From contig NZ_CAIJDP010000062.1 in NCBI RefSeq assembly GCF_903819435.1, positions 248,001 to 312,000 on the forward strand: a stretch of DNA of 64,000 nt, in the 5' to 3' direction. Origin of the DNA: Flavobacterium salmonis. GTDB lineage: Bacteria > Bacteroidota > Bacteroidia > Flavobacteriales > Flavobacteriaceae. Position 1 is the stretch's first letter. Every line of letters begins with the position of its first letter. A model generated the notes under the pieces. It had not been told where the DNA came from and made no database searches. It saw only the letters and a list, made by a program, of their open reading frames with translations. The position numbers were made by a program, and so were the translations under genes. Shown piece after piece: positions 8,893 through 17,908 of this stretch.

Positions 8893-11163
8893 ATGAATAA
8901 TATTAAAAATTCTTTATTCTACGTTACTGTTATTGGTGGTTTTACTGCTCTGATATATTGGGTAATTTCAAAAGGTGCTTCACTTGAAGCAGGCCGTGGA
9001 ATCATTCATAAAAAAATCGAAAGCAATCATTGGAATGACTTTTTAAATTCAATGATTGAGAACCTGCAGCATCCTCTGGCAATTTTACTGGCTCAAATTG
9101 TAACTATTATTTTAGCAGCACGGTTATTTGGCTGGATTTTCAGAAAAATTGGGCAGCCATCAGTAATAGGAGAAATGATTGCCGGAATTGTTTTAGGACC
9201 CTCTTTGGTCGGAATGTATTTTCCGGAATTTTCAGCAGCTTTGTTTCCAAAAGAATCTTTAGGAAATCTGCAATTCTTAAGTCAGATTGGTTTAATACTT
9301 TTCATGTTCGTAATCGGAATGGAGCTGGATTTGAAAGTGCTAAAAAATAAAGCACATGAGTCTGTGGTAATCAGTCACGCCAGTATTGTCATTCCGTTTG
9401 CTTTAGGACTAAGTTTAGCTTATTTCATTTACGGTACTTTTGCGCCTGAAGGCGTAGAATTTGCTTCTTTTGGTTTGTTTATGGGTATTGCGATGAGTAT
9501 CACGGCCTTTCCCGTTCTGGCCAGAATTGTTCAGGAACGGGGCATGCAAAAAACAAAACTCGGAACCATTGCCATAACCTGTGCCGCTGCCGATGATATT
9601 ACGGCCTGGTGTATTCTGGCAGTTGTAATTGCAATTGTAAAAGCGGGTTCCTTTACAAGTGCTTTATATGTTATAGGACTGGCTATTTTGTATGTGATTG
9701 TCATGCTTAAGGTAGTGAGACCATTCCTGAAACGAGTAGGCGATTTAAATTCGACCCGCGAAAGTCTGAACAAACCTGTAGTTGCTATTTTCTTCATAAC
9801 ACTTTTGTTTTCTTCATACGCATCAGAATTAATTGGGATTCATGCTTTGTTTGGAGCATTTTTAGCCGGAGCCATTATGCCGGAAAACAATAAATTCAGA
9901 AATATTTTTATTGAAAAAGTCGAAGACGTTTCTATCATCGTTTTATTGCCTTTATTCTTTGTGTTTACTGGTTTACGTACACAGATTGGTTTGCTTAACG
10001 ATCCCTATTTATGGAAAGTCACGGCTGTAATTATTGCAGTTGCAGTTGTTGGAAAATTCTTTGGAAGTGCTTTTGCAGCAAAATTCGTTGGACAAAACTG
10101 GAAAGACAGTTTGGCTATTGGAGCCTTAATGAATACACGTGGATTAATGGAATTGGTCGTTTTAAATATTGGTTATGACCTGGGAGTTTTATCAACGGAG
10201 ATTTTTACGATGATGGTTATTATGGCTTTGGTTACTACTTTTATGACTGGCCCGGCCTTAGATTTTATTGGTTATATTTTTAAGGATAAACCAACAATAG
10301 TACCTCAGGAAATTGGAAACAAAAGCAAGTACAAAATTCTCCTTTCGTTTGCAACTCCGGAAAGAGGGAAAAAACTTTTGCAAATCGCCAATAGTTTGGT
10401 GAAAAAACAATCGGATAACTCGATTGTAACGGCAATGCACTTGTCTTTAAGTACCGAAATTCACTCTTTTGATGTCAAAGACCATGAACGTAAAATGCTG
10501 TTTCCGGTTATCGAAGAATCTGAGCGTTTGAACCAGAATATGGTAAGCGTTTTTAAAGTAACAAATGATATTGATACCGAAATTATAGACACTGCAAATC
10601 AGGGAGAATATGATTTGTTGTTGGTAGGGTTAGGGCAATCTATTTTTGAAGGAACTCTGCTTGGTAAAATATTAGGGTTTACATCGAGAATTGTAAATCC
10701 GGATCGTTTGATCGATAAGTTTACCGGAAAAGAAGGTCTGTTTGAAAACTCTCCCTTTGATGAAAGAACACGCCATATTATTGCCAAAACTAAAATGCCG
10801 GTTGGAATTTTTATTGACAAAGATCTGGAAGAAGTAGACCGCATTTTTATGCCTGTTTTTAGTAAAGAAGATTCTTTTTTGATTGATTATGCAAAGAAAT
10901 TAATTAATAATAACGGTTCGCAAATTACAGTTCTCGATGCTAGTGGCGAAGTAAAAAGTACCCGGGACATGCAGGAAAGTATTCGTTCGATTGAACAGAT
11001 TGCACCAAACCACATTATGATTATGCACGACAGAACCATAAAAAAAGAGTTTTTAGAAACTCAAAATTTAATGATTATAAGTTTAGACAGCTGGAAAAAA
11101 CTGATTGAATCTCAAAGTATCTGGCTGAATAATACGCCATCAGTTTTAATTTTGAAACCATAA
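8893..11163 (+). CDS. CPA2-family cation/proton antiporter with C-terminal USP-like region
   Basis: 756 residues. After an extra N-terminal hydrophobic segment (~10-28) and a linker, a ~13-TM Na_H_Exchanger domain spans ~55-460. It contains GEMIAGIVLGPSLVG, the ADDITAW region with the paired acidic residues of CPA2 antiporters, and FGAFLAGAIMP. The C-terminal ~280 residues are soluble and resemble tandem universal-stress-protein-like domains (KMPVGIFIDK, DLLLVGLG). It probably exchanges Na+ or K+ for H+ at the inner membrane for pH/ion homeostasis. Substrate preference cannot be assigned. It is monocistronic and ends at a hairpin. Confidence 0.9.
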   Translation: MNNIKNSLFYVTVIGGFTALIYWVISKGASLEAGRGIIHKKIESNHWNDFLNSMIENLQHPLAILLAQIVTIILAARLFGWIFRKIGQPSVIGEMIAGIVLGPSLVGMYFPEFSAALFPKESLGNLQFLSQIGLILFMFVIGMELDLKVLKNKAHESVVISHASIVIPFALGLSLAYFIYGTFAPEGVEFASFGLFMGIAMSITAFPVLARIVQERGMQKTKLGTIAITCAAADDITAWCILAVVIAIVKAGSFTSALYVIGLAILYVIVMLKVVRPFLKRVGDLNSTRESLNKPVVAIFFITLLFSSYASELIGIHALFGAFLAGAIMPENNKFRNIFIEKVEDVSIIVLLPLFFVFTGLRTQIGLLNDPYLWKVTAVIIAVAVVGKFFGSAFAAKFVGQNWKDSLAIGALMNTRGLMELVVLNIGYDLGVLSTEIFTMMVIMALVTTFMTGPALDFIGYIFKDKPTIVPQEIGNKSKYKILLSFATPERGKKLLQIANSLVKKQSDNSIVTAMHLSLSTEIHSFDVKDHERKMLFPVIEESERLNQNMVSVFKVTNDIDTEIIDTANQGEYDLLLVGLGQSIFEGTLLGKILGFTSRIVNPDRLIDKFTGKEGLFENSPFDERTRHIIAKTKMPVGIFIDKDLEEVDRIFMPVFSKEDSFLIDYAKKLINNNGSQITVLDASGEVKSTRDMQESIRSIEQIAPNHIMIMHDRTIKKEFLETQNLMIISLDSWKKLIESQSIWLNNTPSVLILKP

Positions 11164-11185
11164 GGTTTTTTTAATTCCAATATAA

Positions 11186-11225
11186 AAATCCCAAATTCCA
11201 ATTTTATGATTGGGGTTTGGGATTT
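11186..11225. terminator. Terminator hairpin of the CCAAATTCC family
   Basis: Arms starting AAATCCCAAATTCCAA pair with TTGGGGTTTGGGATTT around an AT loop, with A/T flanks on both sides. It separates the convergent antiporter and DUF5686 genes. Related hairpins lie at 24204, 26594 and 28193. Confidence 0.75.
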
Positions 11226-11318
11226 CATTTTATGCAAATGTTTTACCACGCTTTATTGTTTTATCAAGTGGAACTTCTTTTGGGTGGAATTTGGGATTTA
11301 AAAAGATTGGAATTTAAT

Positions 11319-13814
11319 TTACAATCCCAAATCGATAACATAAGAAATTTTAACGGCAATGTTATCCTCGAATTTTGGTAATTGATTTGGTCCGTATCGG
11401 TAAAAACCGCCTAAACCAAAACCTTTGTAAATTTTGTTTAACTCAATCCCGGATTCAAAGAATCCTTTTTCCAGGGTTTTATAAGCTGGGCCAATATGCT
11501 GCTCAGGATTTTGCATGTGTCCCCAGGCCATTCGGGTTACTAACACCAATGAGGGACGGACTTTTTTCATTATTTTAATTCGGTTGAAACCGTGTTTGAC
11601 TTGAAAAAAGGCATACTGATTAGAGAAAAACTCATTAAAATACATGGTTTCAAAACTGTTTCTTCCGGAAAAAGTAATACGCTGAATAATCGTTTCTTTA
11701 TTAAGATTGTTTGGCATAGTGTTGTACAAATGGGTTATAGGTACATCGCCTGTAGCAAAGCCTCCCTGCAATAAAAAGCTGGTTTTCTGACCGTTCAGAT
11801 ATTTTTTTTCATATTCAGTTTTAAAATCTATTTTACTGAATGTAAAATCATTATCTAAAACATTTGGCAAAGACTGTGTATATTGAAACGTAAATCTTGG
11901 AAATCGCTTTTCAGTTTCGTTTCTGCCTGTTGGTGTCTGCATAAAATCACTAAACGGTGCCCAAACTATCGAAAGCATTGTTGTGGTCATCACATAGCTT
12001 GAATATAATTTTCCGTTTAAATTAAAAAGATAATCAAATTTAGGTTCGATTTGATTTCTTGATATTTCTAAAACAGCTTCTGTTTTTGGAATAATTTTAG
12101 TTTGAAGATTAGTTTTCCAGCTAATATAATGGTAGAAAGTACTAATGTTAATAGGGCGTGGATCATAAATTTTAAAAACACGTTTGTCGACGGCAAAAAG
12201 AGTGCTCGCAATTTCCCTGACATCATCAGTATAAGATCCGTTTAGCCAGGTATTAGTGTTTTTGTCCAATAAAACTCCAAAGCCCAAATTGTATTTAAAG
12301 TTTCCATCTTTTGTACCATAGGCACCATAGCCTTCAATCCTGAAATATTTAGAAAAACGTTCGTTTGTAATGCCTCCAAGTCCAAGTCTGAAACCTTCAT
12401 AGTTATTATAGCTGATGATTTTTTTCAAATCAAGATCTGCCGGTCCTATTGGATAAAAACCATTAATGATTTTCCTGCCTATTCCTAAGCGTTTTTCGAT
12501 TCTGTTACGAACAGACAGGCTGTCTAGTAATAAATAGGTTTTCTGACCTTTCAAATCAAGACTTTCTTTTCGGTATTGGTTCCAGAAATCTTCTGTTTTT
12601 TTGCTGGCATCATCTTCAATTTCGATATAAAGCGATGGGTTATTTATTGGGGTAGTTGTATTGTAGTGGATGTCGAAATTATTGCTTTCAGAAAGTAAAT
12701 AAGTAAAATCGGAAGCACTTTTTTCTCTAATTTCAAAACCTTCTTCTATATCTCCGTCAAACTGGATAGTGCCGCCTAAAATTTTAATATCATCGTCATT
12801 TTTCCCTTTTACAATTTTAAAAGTAGTATTGCCCGGGAACCAGATTTTTTCTTCGGGCACATATTCAAATTCATGGACTCCGCTAATGTCGAGAACCCCT
12901 TTTATACGCATGACTGCTTTGGCAATGGCATAATTTTCCTGATCAATATATAAAACACCTTCTAAGCCGGATGCTCTTCTTTTTTTCTTGTTCTTAAAAT
13001 GGACCATAAAGGTGTTTCGGCCCTGAATAGCAACAGTGTCTAATAATTTATAATTGTAATCTTTTAAAGCATCATTAGAAATAGGATTATTGTATTTGGT
13101 TTCAAAGAGTTCATATTTAGGATCATAAATAGAAATTGACTGTAAATTGAAAGCAATAATTTCGTAAACAGGCTGCTTAAAACCTGCCATCTTTGTACCC
13201 AGAATGGTTTCTTTGAGTTTTTTGTTTCCGAATTGATATTGTGATAGTTTTTCTGTTTGAAACAAATGCTGTTTGCTTATAAGTTCTTTAAATTTATAGT
13301 CAGAAGAGTCAACATTAATTCTTTTTTTCTTTAAATCTTTATAAGCCGCAGAAGAGTCAATTCTGCCTTTGATTGAGTCAGGATTTGCTGTTACAATCAG
13401 TTTGCTATATGTTTTATACTCAAAACTATTTAATTTTTTTTGCGGGTTATTATTGTTTTTATTGCTAATAACCTTTCTTAAAATTGCTAATGCAGGATTC
13501 TCATTCGAAATAATAACTTCTTTGAGATTGTCTGTTCTTTGCTTAAGCGAGATTGGATAAAACTTTTTATTGTCTGAAACGGTGATTGCTTTCGTTTGAT
13601 AACCAATATACGAAACAGTAAAAGAAGTAATTTTTACTTTAGAAGAAAGTATAAATTTTCCATCAACATCCGTAATCGTATTGTTATTGTCTGAAGTAGT
13701 GATAGTAGCAAACGGAAGAGGTTTGTTTTTAGAGTCGTTTACAATTCCGTTTATTTGAAATTGCGCATGTAGAGTCAGCGTAAAAAACAAAGTTAAAAAA
13801 CAGAATAGCTTCAT
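11319..13814 (-). CDS. DUF5686 outer-membrane protein with carboxypeptidase-like domain
   Basis: 831 residues from the ATG that begins the signal peptide MKLFCFLTLFFTLTLHAQ; an in-frame start at 13904 would put 30 unrelated residues before it. Residues ~20-105 form a CarboxypepD_reg-like beta-sandwich (GIVNDSKNKPLPFATI, DVDGKF, SYIGYQ), common on Bacteroidetes outer-membrane proteins. The rest is the DUF5686 region, and the last ~350 residues look like antiparallel beta strands of a barrel ending in an aromatic/hydrophobic residue pattern (ISYVIDLGL). It is not a canonical TonB receptor because it lacks a plug. Role unknown. Confidence 0.85.
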   Translation of the reverse strand: MKLFCFLTLFFTLTLHAQFQINGIVNDSKNKPLPFATITTSDNNNTITDVDGKFILSSKVKITSFTVSYIGYQTKAITVSDNKKFYPISLKQRTDNLKEVIISNENPALAILRKVISNKNNNNPQKKLNSFEYKTYSKLIVTANPDSIKGRIDSSAAYKDLKKKRINVDSSDYKFKELISKQHLFQTEKLSQYQFGNKKLKETILGTKMAGFKQPVYEIIAFNLQSISIYDPKYELFETKYNNPISNDALKDYNYKLLDTVAIQGRNTFMVHFKNKKKRRASGLEGVLYIDQENYAIAKAVMRIKGVLDISGVHEFEYVPEEKIWFPGNTTFKIVKGKNDDDIKILGGTIQFDGDIEEGFEIREKSASDFTYLLSESNNFDIHYNTTTPINNPSLYIEIEDDASKKTEDFWNQYRKESLDLKGQKTYLLLDSLSVRNRIEKRLGIGRKIINGFYPIGPADLDLKKIISYNNYEGFRLGLGGITNERFSKYFRIEGYGAYGTKDGNFKYNLGFGVLLDKNTNTWLNGSYTDDVREIASTLFAVDKRVFKIYDPRPINISTFYHYISWKTNLQTKIIPKTEAVLEISRNQIEPKFDYLFNLNGKLYSSYVMTTTMLSIVWAPFSDFMQTPTGRNETEKRFPRFTFQYTQSLPNVLDNDFTFSKIDFKTEYEKKYLNGQKTSFLLQGGFATGDVPITHLYNTMPNNLNKETIIQRITFSGRNSFETMYFNEFFSNQYAFFQVKHGFNRIKIMKKVRPSLVLVTRMAWGHMQNPEQHIGPAYKTLEKGFFESGIELNKIYKGFGLGGFYRYGPNQLPKFEDNIAVKISYVIDLGL

Positions 13815-13878
13815 ATAGTGTAATATGGATTCAAAACGATAAGAATGTATTTTTGGTATGCAAAAATAAGAATAAAAA

Positions 13879-13911
13879 AATCCGTCTGGTATAATTTTAA
13901 CCAAACGGATT
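13879..13911 (-). terminator. Terminator after frr
   Basis: Arms AATCCGTCTGGT and ACCAAACGGATT pair with one mismatch. On the minus strand a U-rich stretch (TTTTTTTATTC) follows, as expected for the end of the pyrH-frr transcript. Confidence 0.75.
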
Positions 13912-13932
13912 CTTAATTTTGTGACAAATAAG

Positions 13933-14496
13933 TTACACTTTCATGATTTCGGCTTCTTTTGCGGCCAATAATTCATCAATTTTTTTGATGTAAGCATTCG
14001 TTAAGTTCTGAACTTCTTCTTCTGCAGATTTGCAAATATCTTCAGAAGTTCCTTCTTTTTCTAATTTTTTAATGTCGGTGTTGGCATCTTTACGAACATT
14101 ACGTACACCAATCTTAGCATCTTCGGCTTCAGCTTTTGCCTGTTTTGCCAATTCTCTACGGCGATCTTCTGTCAAAGGCGGAACGCTGATTATTATTACA
14201 TCCCCATTATTCATCGGATTGAAACCAATATTGGCAACCATAATTGCTTTTTCGATAACTTGCAGCATATTTTTTTCAAAAGGCTGCAGTGTGATTGTTC
14301 TTGCATCAGGAACACTGATTTTTGACACTTGAGAAAGAGGTGTTGCTGATCCGTAATATTCTACAAAAACACTTCCTAACATAGCTGGAGAAGCTTTTCC
14401 TGCACGGATATTAAGAAACTCTTTTTCTAAATGTGCAATAGAACCATTCATTGATTCTTCAGTACTTTCTAATATAAAATCAATTTCTTCACTCAT
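13933..14496 (-). CDS. frr: Ribosome recycling factor
   Basis: 187 residues, the usual length. With EF-G it splits post-termination ribosomes. It shows the family's two-domain L-shape: a long three-helix bundle (residues ~1-30 and ~105-187, including EDRRRELAKQAK and the conserved VRNVRKDAN) interrupted by a small beta domain (~31-104, with SVPDARTITLQPFEKNML). It follows pyrH by 150 nt on the same strand, a very common bacterial pairing, and ends at a terminator. Confidence 0.97.
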   Translation of the reverse strand: MSEEIDFILESTEESMNGSIAHLEKEFLNIRAGKASPAMLGSVFVEYYGSATPLSQVSKISVPDARTITLQPFEKNMLQVIEKAIMVANIGFNPMNNGDVIIISVPPLTEDRRRELAKQAKAEAEDAKIGVRNVRKDANTDIKKLEKEGTSEDICKSAEEEVQNLTNAYIKKIDELLAAKEAEIMKV

Positions 14497-14646
14497 TTTT
14501 TTAGATTTTTAGATTTTCGATGATTTAATTTTTAAACTAAAGTAAATCACCTTATGCTAACTAATATAATTTATTTTTAAAATTGTTATTCAAAATTAGA
14601 GACCTCAAAAGTCTAAATCATTGAACGTCTAACAATCTCCGATGTT

Positions 14647-15354
14647 TTAAATATTAACTACAGTTCCGATGTTTTCGCCCTCGCAGATTTTTAATAAGTT
14701 TCCAATTTTGTTCATATCAAAAACAACGATTGGTAGTTTATTTTCCTGGCTCAAAGTAAACGCAGTTGTGTCCATTACGTTTAATCCTTTTTTAAGGACA
14801 TCCTCAAACGAAATAAAATCAAATTTTACTGCCGAAGCATTTTTTTCAGGATCACAATCATAAACACCATCAACACGGGTTCCTTTTAGAATAACATCAG
14901 CATTAATTTCTATTCCTCTTAAAACAGCTGCTGTATCGGTAGTAAAATATGGGTTTCCGGTTCCGGCACCAAAAATTACGATTCTTCCTTTTTCAAGATG
15001 ACGGTCGGCTCTTCTTTTGATGTAAGGTTCTGCGATAGACTCCATTTTTAAGGCAGTCTGCAGACGGGTTTTCATTCCTTTGTCTTCAAGTGCACCCTGT
15101 AAAGCCATTCCGTTAATAACAGTTGCCAGCATTCCCATATAATCACCTTGTACTCTATCCATACCGGCACTTGCTCCTGCAACTCCTCTAAAAATATTTC
15201 CACCTCCAATAACAATAGCAATTTCTACTCCCTTACTGTGAATTTGCTTAATTTCTTCGGCATATTCGGCTAATCTTTTAGGGTCAATTCCGTATTGTAA
15301 GTCTCCCATTAACGCTTCACCGCTTAGTTTTAGAAGAATTCTTTTATATTTCAT
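14647..15354 (-). CDS. pyrH: UMP kinase
   Basis: 235 residues starting at [17 protein letters not shown]; an in-frame ATG 33 nt upstream adds residues not seen in the family. It phosphorylates UMP to UDP with ATP in pyrimidine synthesis. Visible family motifs are [36 protein letters not shown] and [13 protein letters not shown], as in hexameric amino-acid-kinase-fold UMP kinases. It is the first gene of the pyrH-frr unit. The divergent DUF4272 gene starts 205 nt away. Confidence 0.97.
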   Translation of the reverse strand: MKYKRILLKLSGEALMGDLQYGIDPKRLAEYAEEIKQIHSKGVEIAIVIGGGNIFRGVAGASAGMDRVQGDYMGMLATVINGMALQGALEDKGMKTRLQTALKMESIAEPYIKRRADRHLEKGRIVIFGAGTGNPYFTTDTAAVLRGIEINADVILKGTRVDGVYDCDPEKNASAVKFDFISFEDVLKKGLNVMDTTAFTLSQENKLPIVVFDMNKIGNLLKICEGENIGTVVNI

Positions 15355-15559
15355 GTGTGTTGCTTTTGTTTCTGCAAATATAGACATATTCTGTTTTTTA
15401 GAAATAATGTTTACAAAAATAATTTCTCTCTATATTTGAATGAAATTCTTTTATTTTTGTAAGAATTGTTTTTGTTTTTTTGGTTTAAAATTAAGAAGCA
15501 GATGACTCTTCCTTTTAAAAAATAAATAAATATAATAACTTAAAACTAAGATAAAAATT

Positions 15560-16783
15560 ATGATTTGTACACTTTATTCTCATCAAATTGGTTTTGATAA
15601 AATAGTTGAGGTACTCAGGAGCAGTTATCCCAAAGCTACTATTACAAGTACCAGTCAGGATGGATCTCAAATTGCTTCAATTGAAACTAAAGATGGTTTC
15701 TTTAGTTCCGGAAGCAAGCTAATAGTTCAATACAGAGAAAGAAAAGAACCATCTTATCAGCTGCCTGAAACTGATGATTCTCCTCTAACCGGAAATCTTA
15801 GAGGTTTATATGGATATGTAGATTCTTTAGACTCCAATAACGAAAAAGTAAAATCGTTATTTCTTCATAAAATTCAGACCTTGAATTCAGAGTTTTCAAT
15901 TACTCAGCAAAAAGGGCAGACTAAGAGTTTAAAAGAATTGCTTCAAAAGTTAGCCAAAGATTTTGAAGCTGTATTATTTGTACAGCCCAAAACAATAATC
16001 AGTCAATCTAATGAACAGCATTTTCTGGATGAAAATTTAAATCTAATCCTGGATATTAATGGAAATTGTGAAATTGAAGGTTTAGAAGTAAAAATTAACA
16101 GCATTTATTATGACAAAGAACTTGTAGAAATAACTGAATTTCAGAAGGAATTGAAAACAAACAGCGAAAAAATTCTGCGGGAAAAGGATATCAAAATAAA
16201 TAATTATCTGCCTTATATAGAGCCGGAGCAAGATGTTGTTCTCAGAACCCCAAAAGAAGTAGCAGTACGTGTTTGTGTTTTGGCTATCACTAATTTGGTG
16301 GCTTTTGATACTATCTCGAATGGAGAAGCGATCGAATATCTTCAGCATTATAATTTATGGGATTTTGTTACCCCAAATGAAAAAGACTTTTTAGCGAATC
16401 CGACGGAACAGAAAAAAAGTAATGAATCATGGAAATGTGAATGTATTTGGACTTTGATGTTCGCATTAAATAAGATTGAGGATTTAGGATTTCCCGATAA
16501 ACTATGCAGTTTAAATGACATTCCGGCAGAGGAATACCCTGTAGCTCCGGATCGAGATCCGAATGATTTTATTAATTCTGTTTTTGAAACCAAAAGCAAA
16601 TCAGAAATATTGAGATTAAACGATTTGTATTACAGATTAGACTGGGCGTGTGTGGATGCGAGGTTAAACGGAGAAGAGATGACTGCGATTCATCCGGGAG
16701 TGGTGTACGAACGGCACTATGCTTTAAACTGGCTGATAAATTATGGCGAAGCCGATTGGGATGATGTAACGTGTGATACCTAG
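15560..16783 (+). CDS. DUF4272 domain protein
   Basis: 407 residues, no signal peptide or TM helix, so probably cytoplasmic. The C-terminal ~200 residues match DUF4272 as I know it: the stretch VAVRVCVLAITNLVAFD, then WKCECIWTLMFALNKIEDLGFP, then LRLNDLYYRLDWACVDARL and ERHYALNWL. The N-terminal half is a separate alpha/beta domain with the start MICTLYSHQIGFDKIVEVL. No catalytic signature is evident. DUF4272 proteins often occur as immunity-like or housekeeping orphans; nothing in this context supports a toxin partner. Confidence 0.85.
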   Translation: MICTLYSHQIGFDKIVEVLRSSYPKATITSTSQDGSQIASIETKDGFFSSGSKLIVQYRERKEPSYQLPETDDSPLTGNLRGLYGYVDSLDSNNEKVKSLFLHKIQTLNSEFSITQQKGQTKSLKELLQKLAKDFEAVLFVQPKTIISQSNEQHFLDENLNLILDINGNCEIEGLEVKINSIYYDKELVEITEFQKELKTNSEKILREKDIKINNYLPYIEPEQDVVLRTPKEVAVRVCVLAITNLVAFDTISNGEAIEYLQHYNLWDFVTPNEKDFLANPTEQKKSNESWKCECIWTLMFALNKIEDLGFPDKLCSLNDIPAEEYPVAPDRDPNDFINSVFETKSKSEILRLNDLYYRLDWACVDARLNGEEMTAIHPGVVYERHYALNWLINYGEADWDDVTCDT

Positions 16784-16822
16784 AATTGTAATAACCGCTT
16801 TTCATTAAAAGTAAGAATTGCT

Positions 16823-16872
16823 AATGACTTTTGTTTAAGAGATTTATTCTCTTTATTATGACAAAAGTCATT
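16823..16872. other. Long stem-loop between DUF4272 and thioredoxin-like genes
   Basis: Outer arms AATGACTTTTGT and ACAAAAGTCATT pair perfectly over 12 bp. Inside them AAGAGA and TCTCTT pair around TTTAT. It could end the DUF4272 transcript, although no proper U-tract follows, or fold in the leader of the next gene. Confidence 0.6.
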
Positions 16873-16922
16873 ATTTGGGCTTTATTAAATTGCTTAAATT
16901 TATCAGACCTAAAACAAAGAAC

Positions 16923-17540
16923 ATGAAAAGTATTGTAGCCAAAGCATTATTCCATAGTTATTCCTATGTTGAATATAGAAAATTAGTTACCGATTTATTA
17001 TCAGAAGGGAAATCAACCGGAGATGAACAGTCTGAAAGTTTAAGGCATTATACTAGTTTGAATGAAGCCAGAATGAATCGTCTGGATAAAACCATTAAAA
17101 TTTCCGAAGATGTAATTTCGAAACTGCAAAATTTAGACAAACATTATATTTGGATGGTTATTTCTGAAGGATGGTGTGGCGATGCTGCCCAAATACTTCC
17201 TGTCTTAAATAAGATGGCTCTAGCATCGGAGAAAAGAATTGACCTTCGAATTGTTTTAAGAGATCAAAATGAGGAATTAATGGGCCAGTATTTAACAAAT
17301 GGGGGCAAAGCAATCCCAAAAGTTATTGTAATCTGTAAAGAAGCCGGAATTGTGCGGACACACTGGGGACCGAGACCAAAAGGAGCGACAGAGCTGATGG
17401 CAAATTACAAAAGGGATTTTGGTGTTATCGATGAAAAAATCAAAACCGATTTGCAATTGTGGTATTTAGCAGATAAAGGAATTTCGGTTCAGGAAGAATT
17501 GCTCAATATTATGGAGAACATCAGGTATAATCGATTATAA
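16923..17540 (+). CDS. Thioredoxin-family protein with single-Cys active site
   Basis: 205 residues from the ATG at MKSIVAKALFHSY; a TTG 48 nt upstream is possible but less likely. A helical N-terminal region (~1-75) precedes a thioredoxin-like fold with the sequence WMVISEGWCGDAAQILPVL. The usual CxxC is WCGDA, so only the nucleophilic Cys remains. A cis-Pro region follows at GGKAIPKVIVI. It therefore cannot form the normal intramolecular disulfide and may act by glutathione-like or mixed-disulfide chemistry, or as a binding protein. It is cytoplasmic because no signal peptide is seen. Confidence 0.85.
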   Translation: MKSIVAKALFHSYSYVEYRKLVTDLLSEGKSTGDEQSESLRHYTSLNEARMNRLDKTIKISEDVISKLQNLDKHYIWMVISEGWCGDAAQILPVLNKMALASEKRIDLRIVLRDQNEELMGQYLTNGGKAIPKVIVICKEAGIVRTHWGPRPKGATELMANYKRDFGVIDEKIKTDLQLWYLADKGISVQEELLNIMENIRYNRL

Positions 17541-17642
17541 CCTTTATAAATATTATGAAACTCTAAAGTTTGAATTTGTTAATACGCTGAAAACAAACAA
17601 TATAATGTTAAAAAAGTAGTAAAATATTTATTTTTTAAATTA

Positions 17643-17650
17643 TATTTTTG
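17643..17650 (+). promoter_or_regulatory. -7 element of the 25-codon transcription unit
   Basis: TATTTTTG matches the Bacteroidetes -7 consensus TAnnTTTG exactly. No good TTTG lies 19-21 nt upstream, so the promoter may be weak or activator-dependent. It would start an RNA of about 245 nt ending at the hairpin at 17864. Confidence 0.4.
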
Positions 17651-17739
17651 TATCTTGCTGCCATAGATCCCATTTCTATTATTTGACTTGCTTTTTTTAT
17701 AGGTGTCTTTACTAATTAACCATTAAAAAATTCACTATT

Positions 17740-17817
17740 ATGAAGAAGTTATTCGAAAAGTTCTATGATTTATTTTCAAGATTTTTGTTTGGAGGAAAAA
17801 ATATACCGCATTATTAA
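17740..17817 (+). CDS. Candidate 25-residue amphipathic peptide
   Basis: A 25-codon ORF (MKKLFEKFYDLF... to NIPHY) lies alone in a 368-nt gap, between its own -7 element and a strong terminator. On a 100-degree helical wheel, residues 2-16 segregate cleanly. L4, F5, F8, Y9, L11, F12, F15 and L16 lie between 20 and 180 degrees. K2, K3, E6, K7, D10, S13 and R14 lie between 200 and 340 degrees. A GG pair then breaks the helix. Net charge is about +3 and there are five Phe. This looks like a surface-active, membrane-binding helix. I do not recognise a family. The alternative is a small RNA with a chance ORF. Confidence 0.45.
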   Translation: MKKLFEKFYDLFSRFLFGGKNIPHY

Positions 17818-17863
17818 CTGCGTGAAGTATGAAATAATATTATTTTTATCCAAAATTAGTTTA

Positions 17864-17905
17864 AGCACATTACTCCCGTCTTATTTGTAATGTGCTTTTT
17901 TTTAT
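17864..17905 (+). terminator. Strong intrinsic terminator
   Basis: Perfect 10-bp stem AGCACATTAC/GTAATGTGCT with a 13-nt loop is followed on the plus strand by an uninterrupted T-run. It serves the small unit upstream. The convergent truB stop lies just beyond, and no U-tract exists on the minus strand. Confidence 0.9.
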
Positions 17906-17908
17906 TCT

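Noticed and set aside
15560..16783. DUF4272 protein as an immunity or antitoxin partner
   Set aside because: No toxin-like neighbour: the adjacent genes are pyrH and a thioredoxin-like protein.
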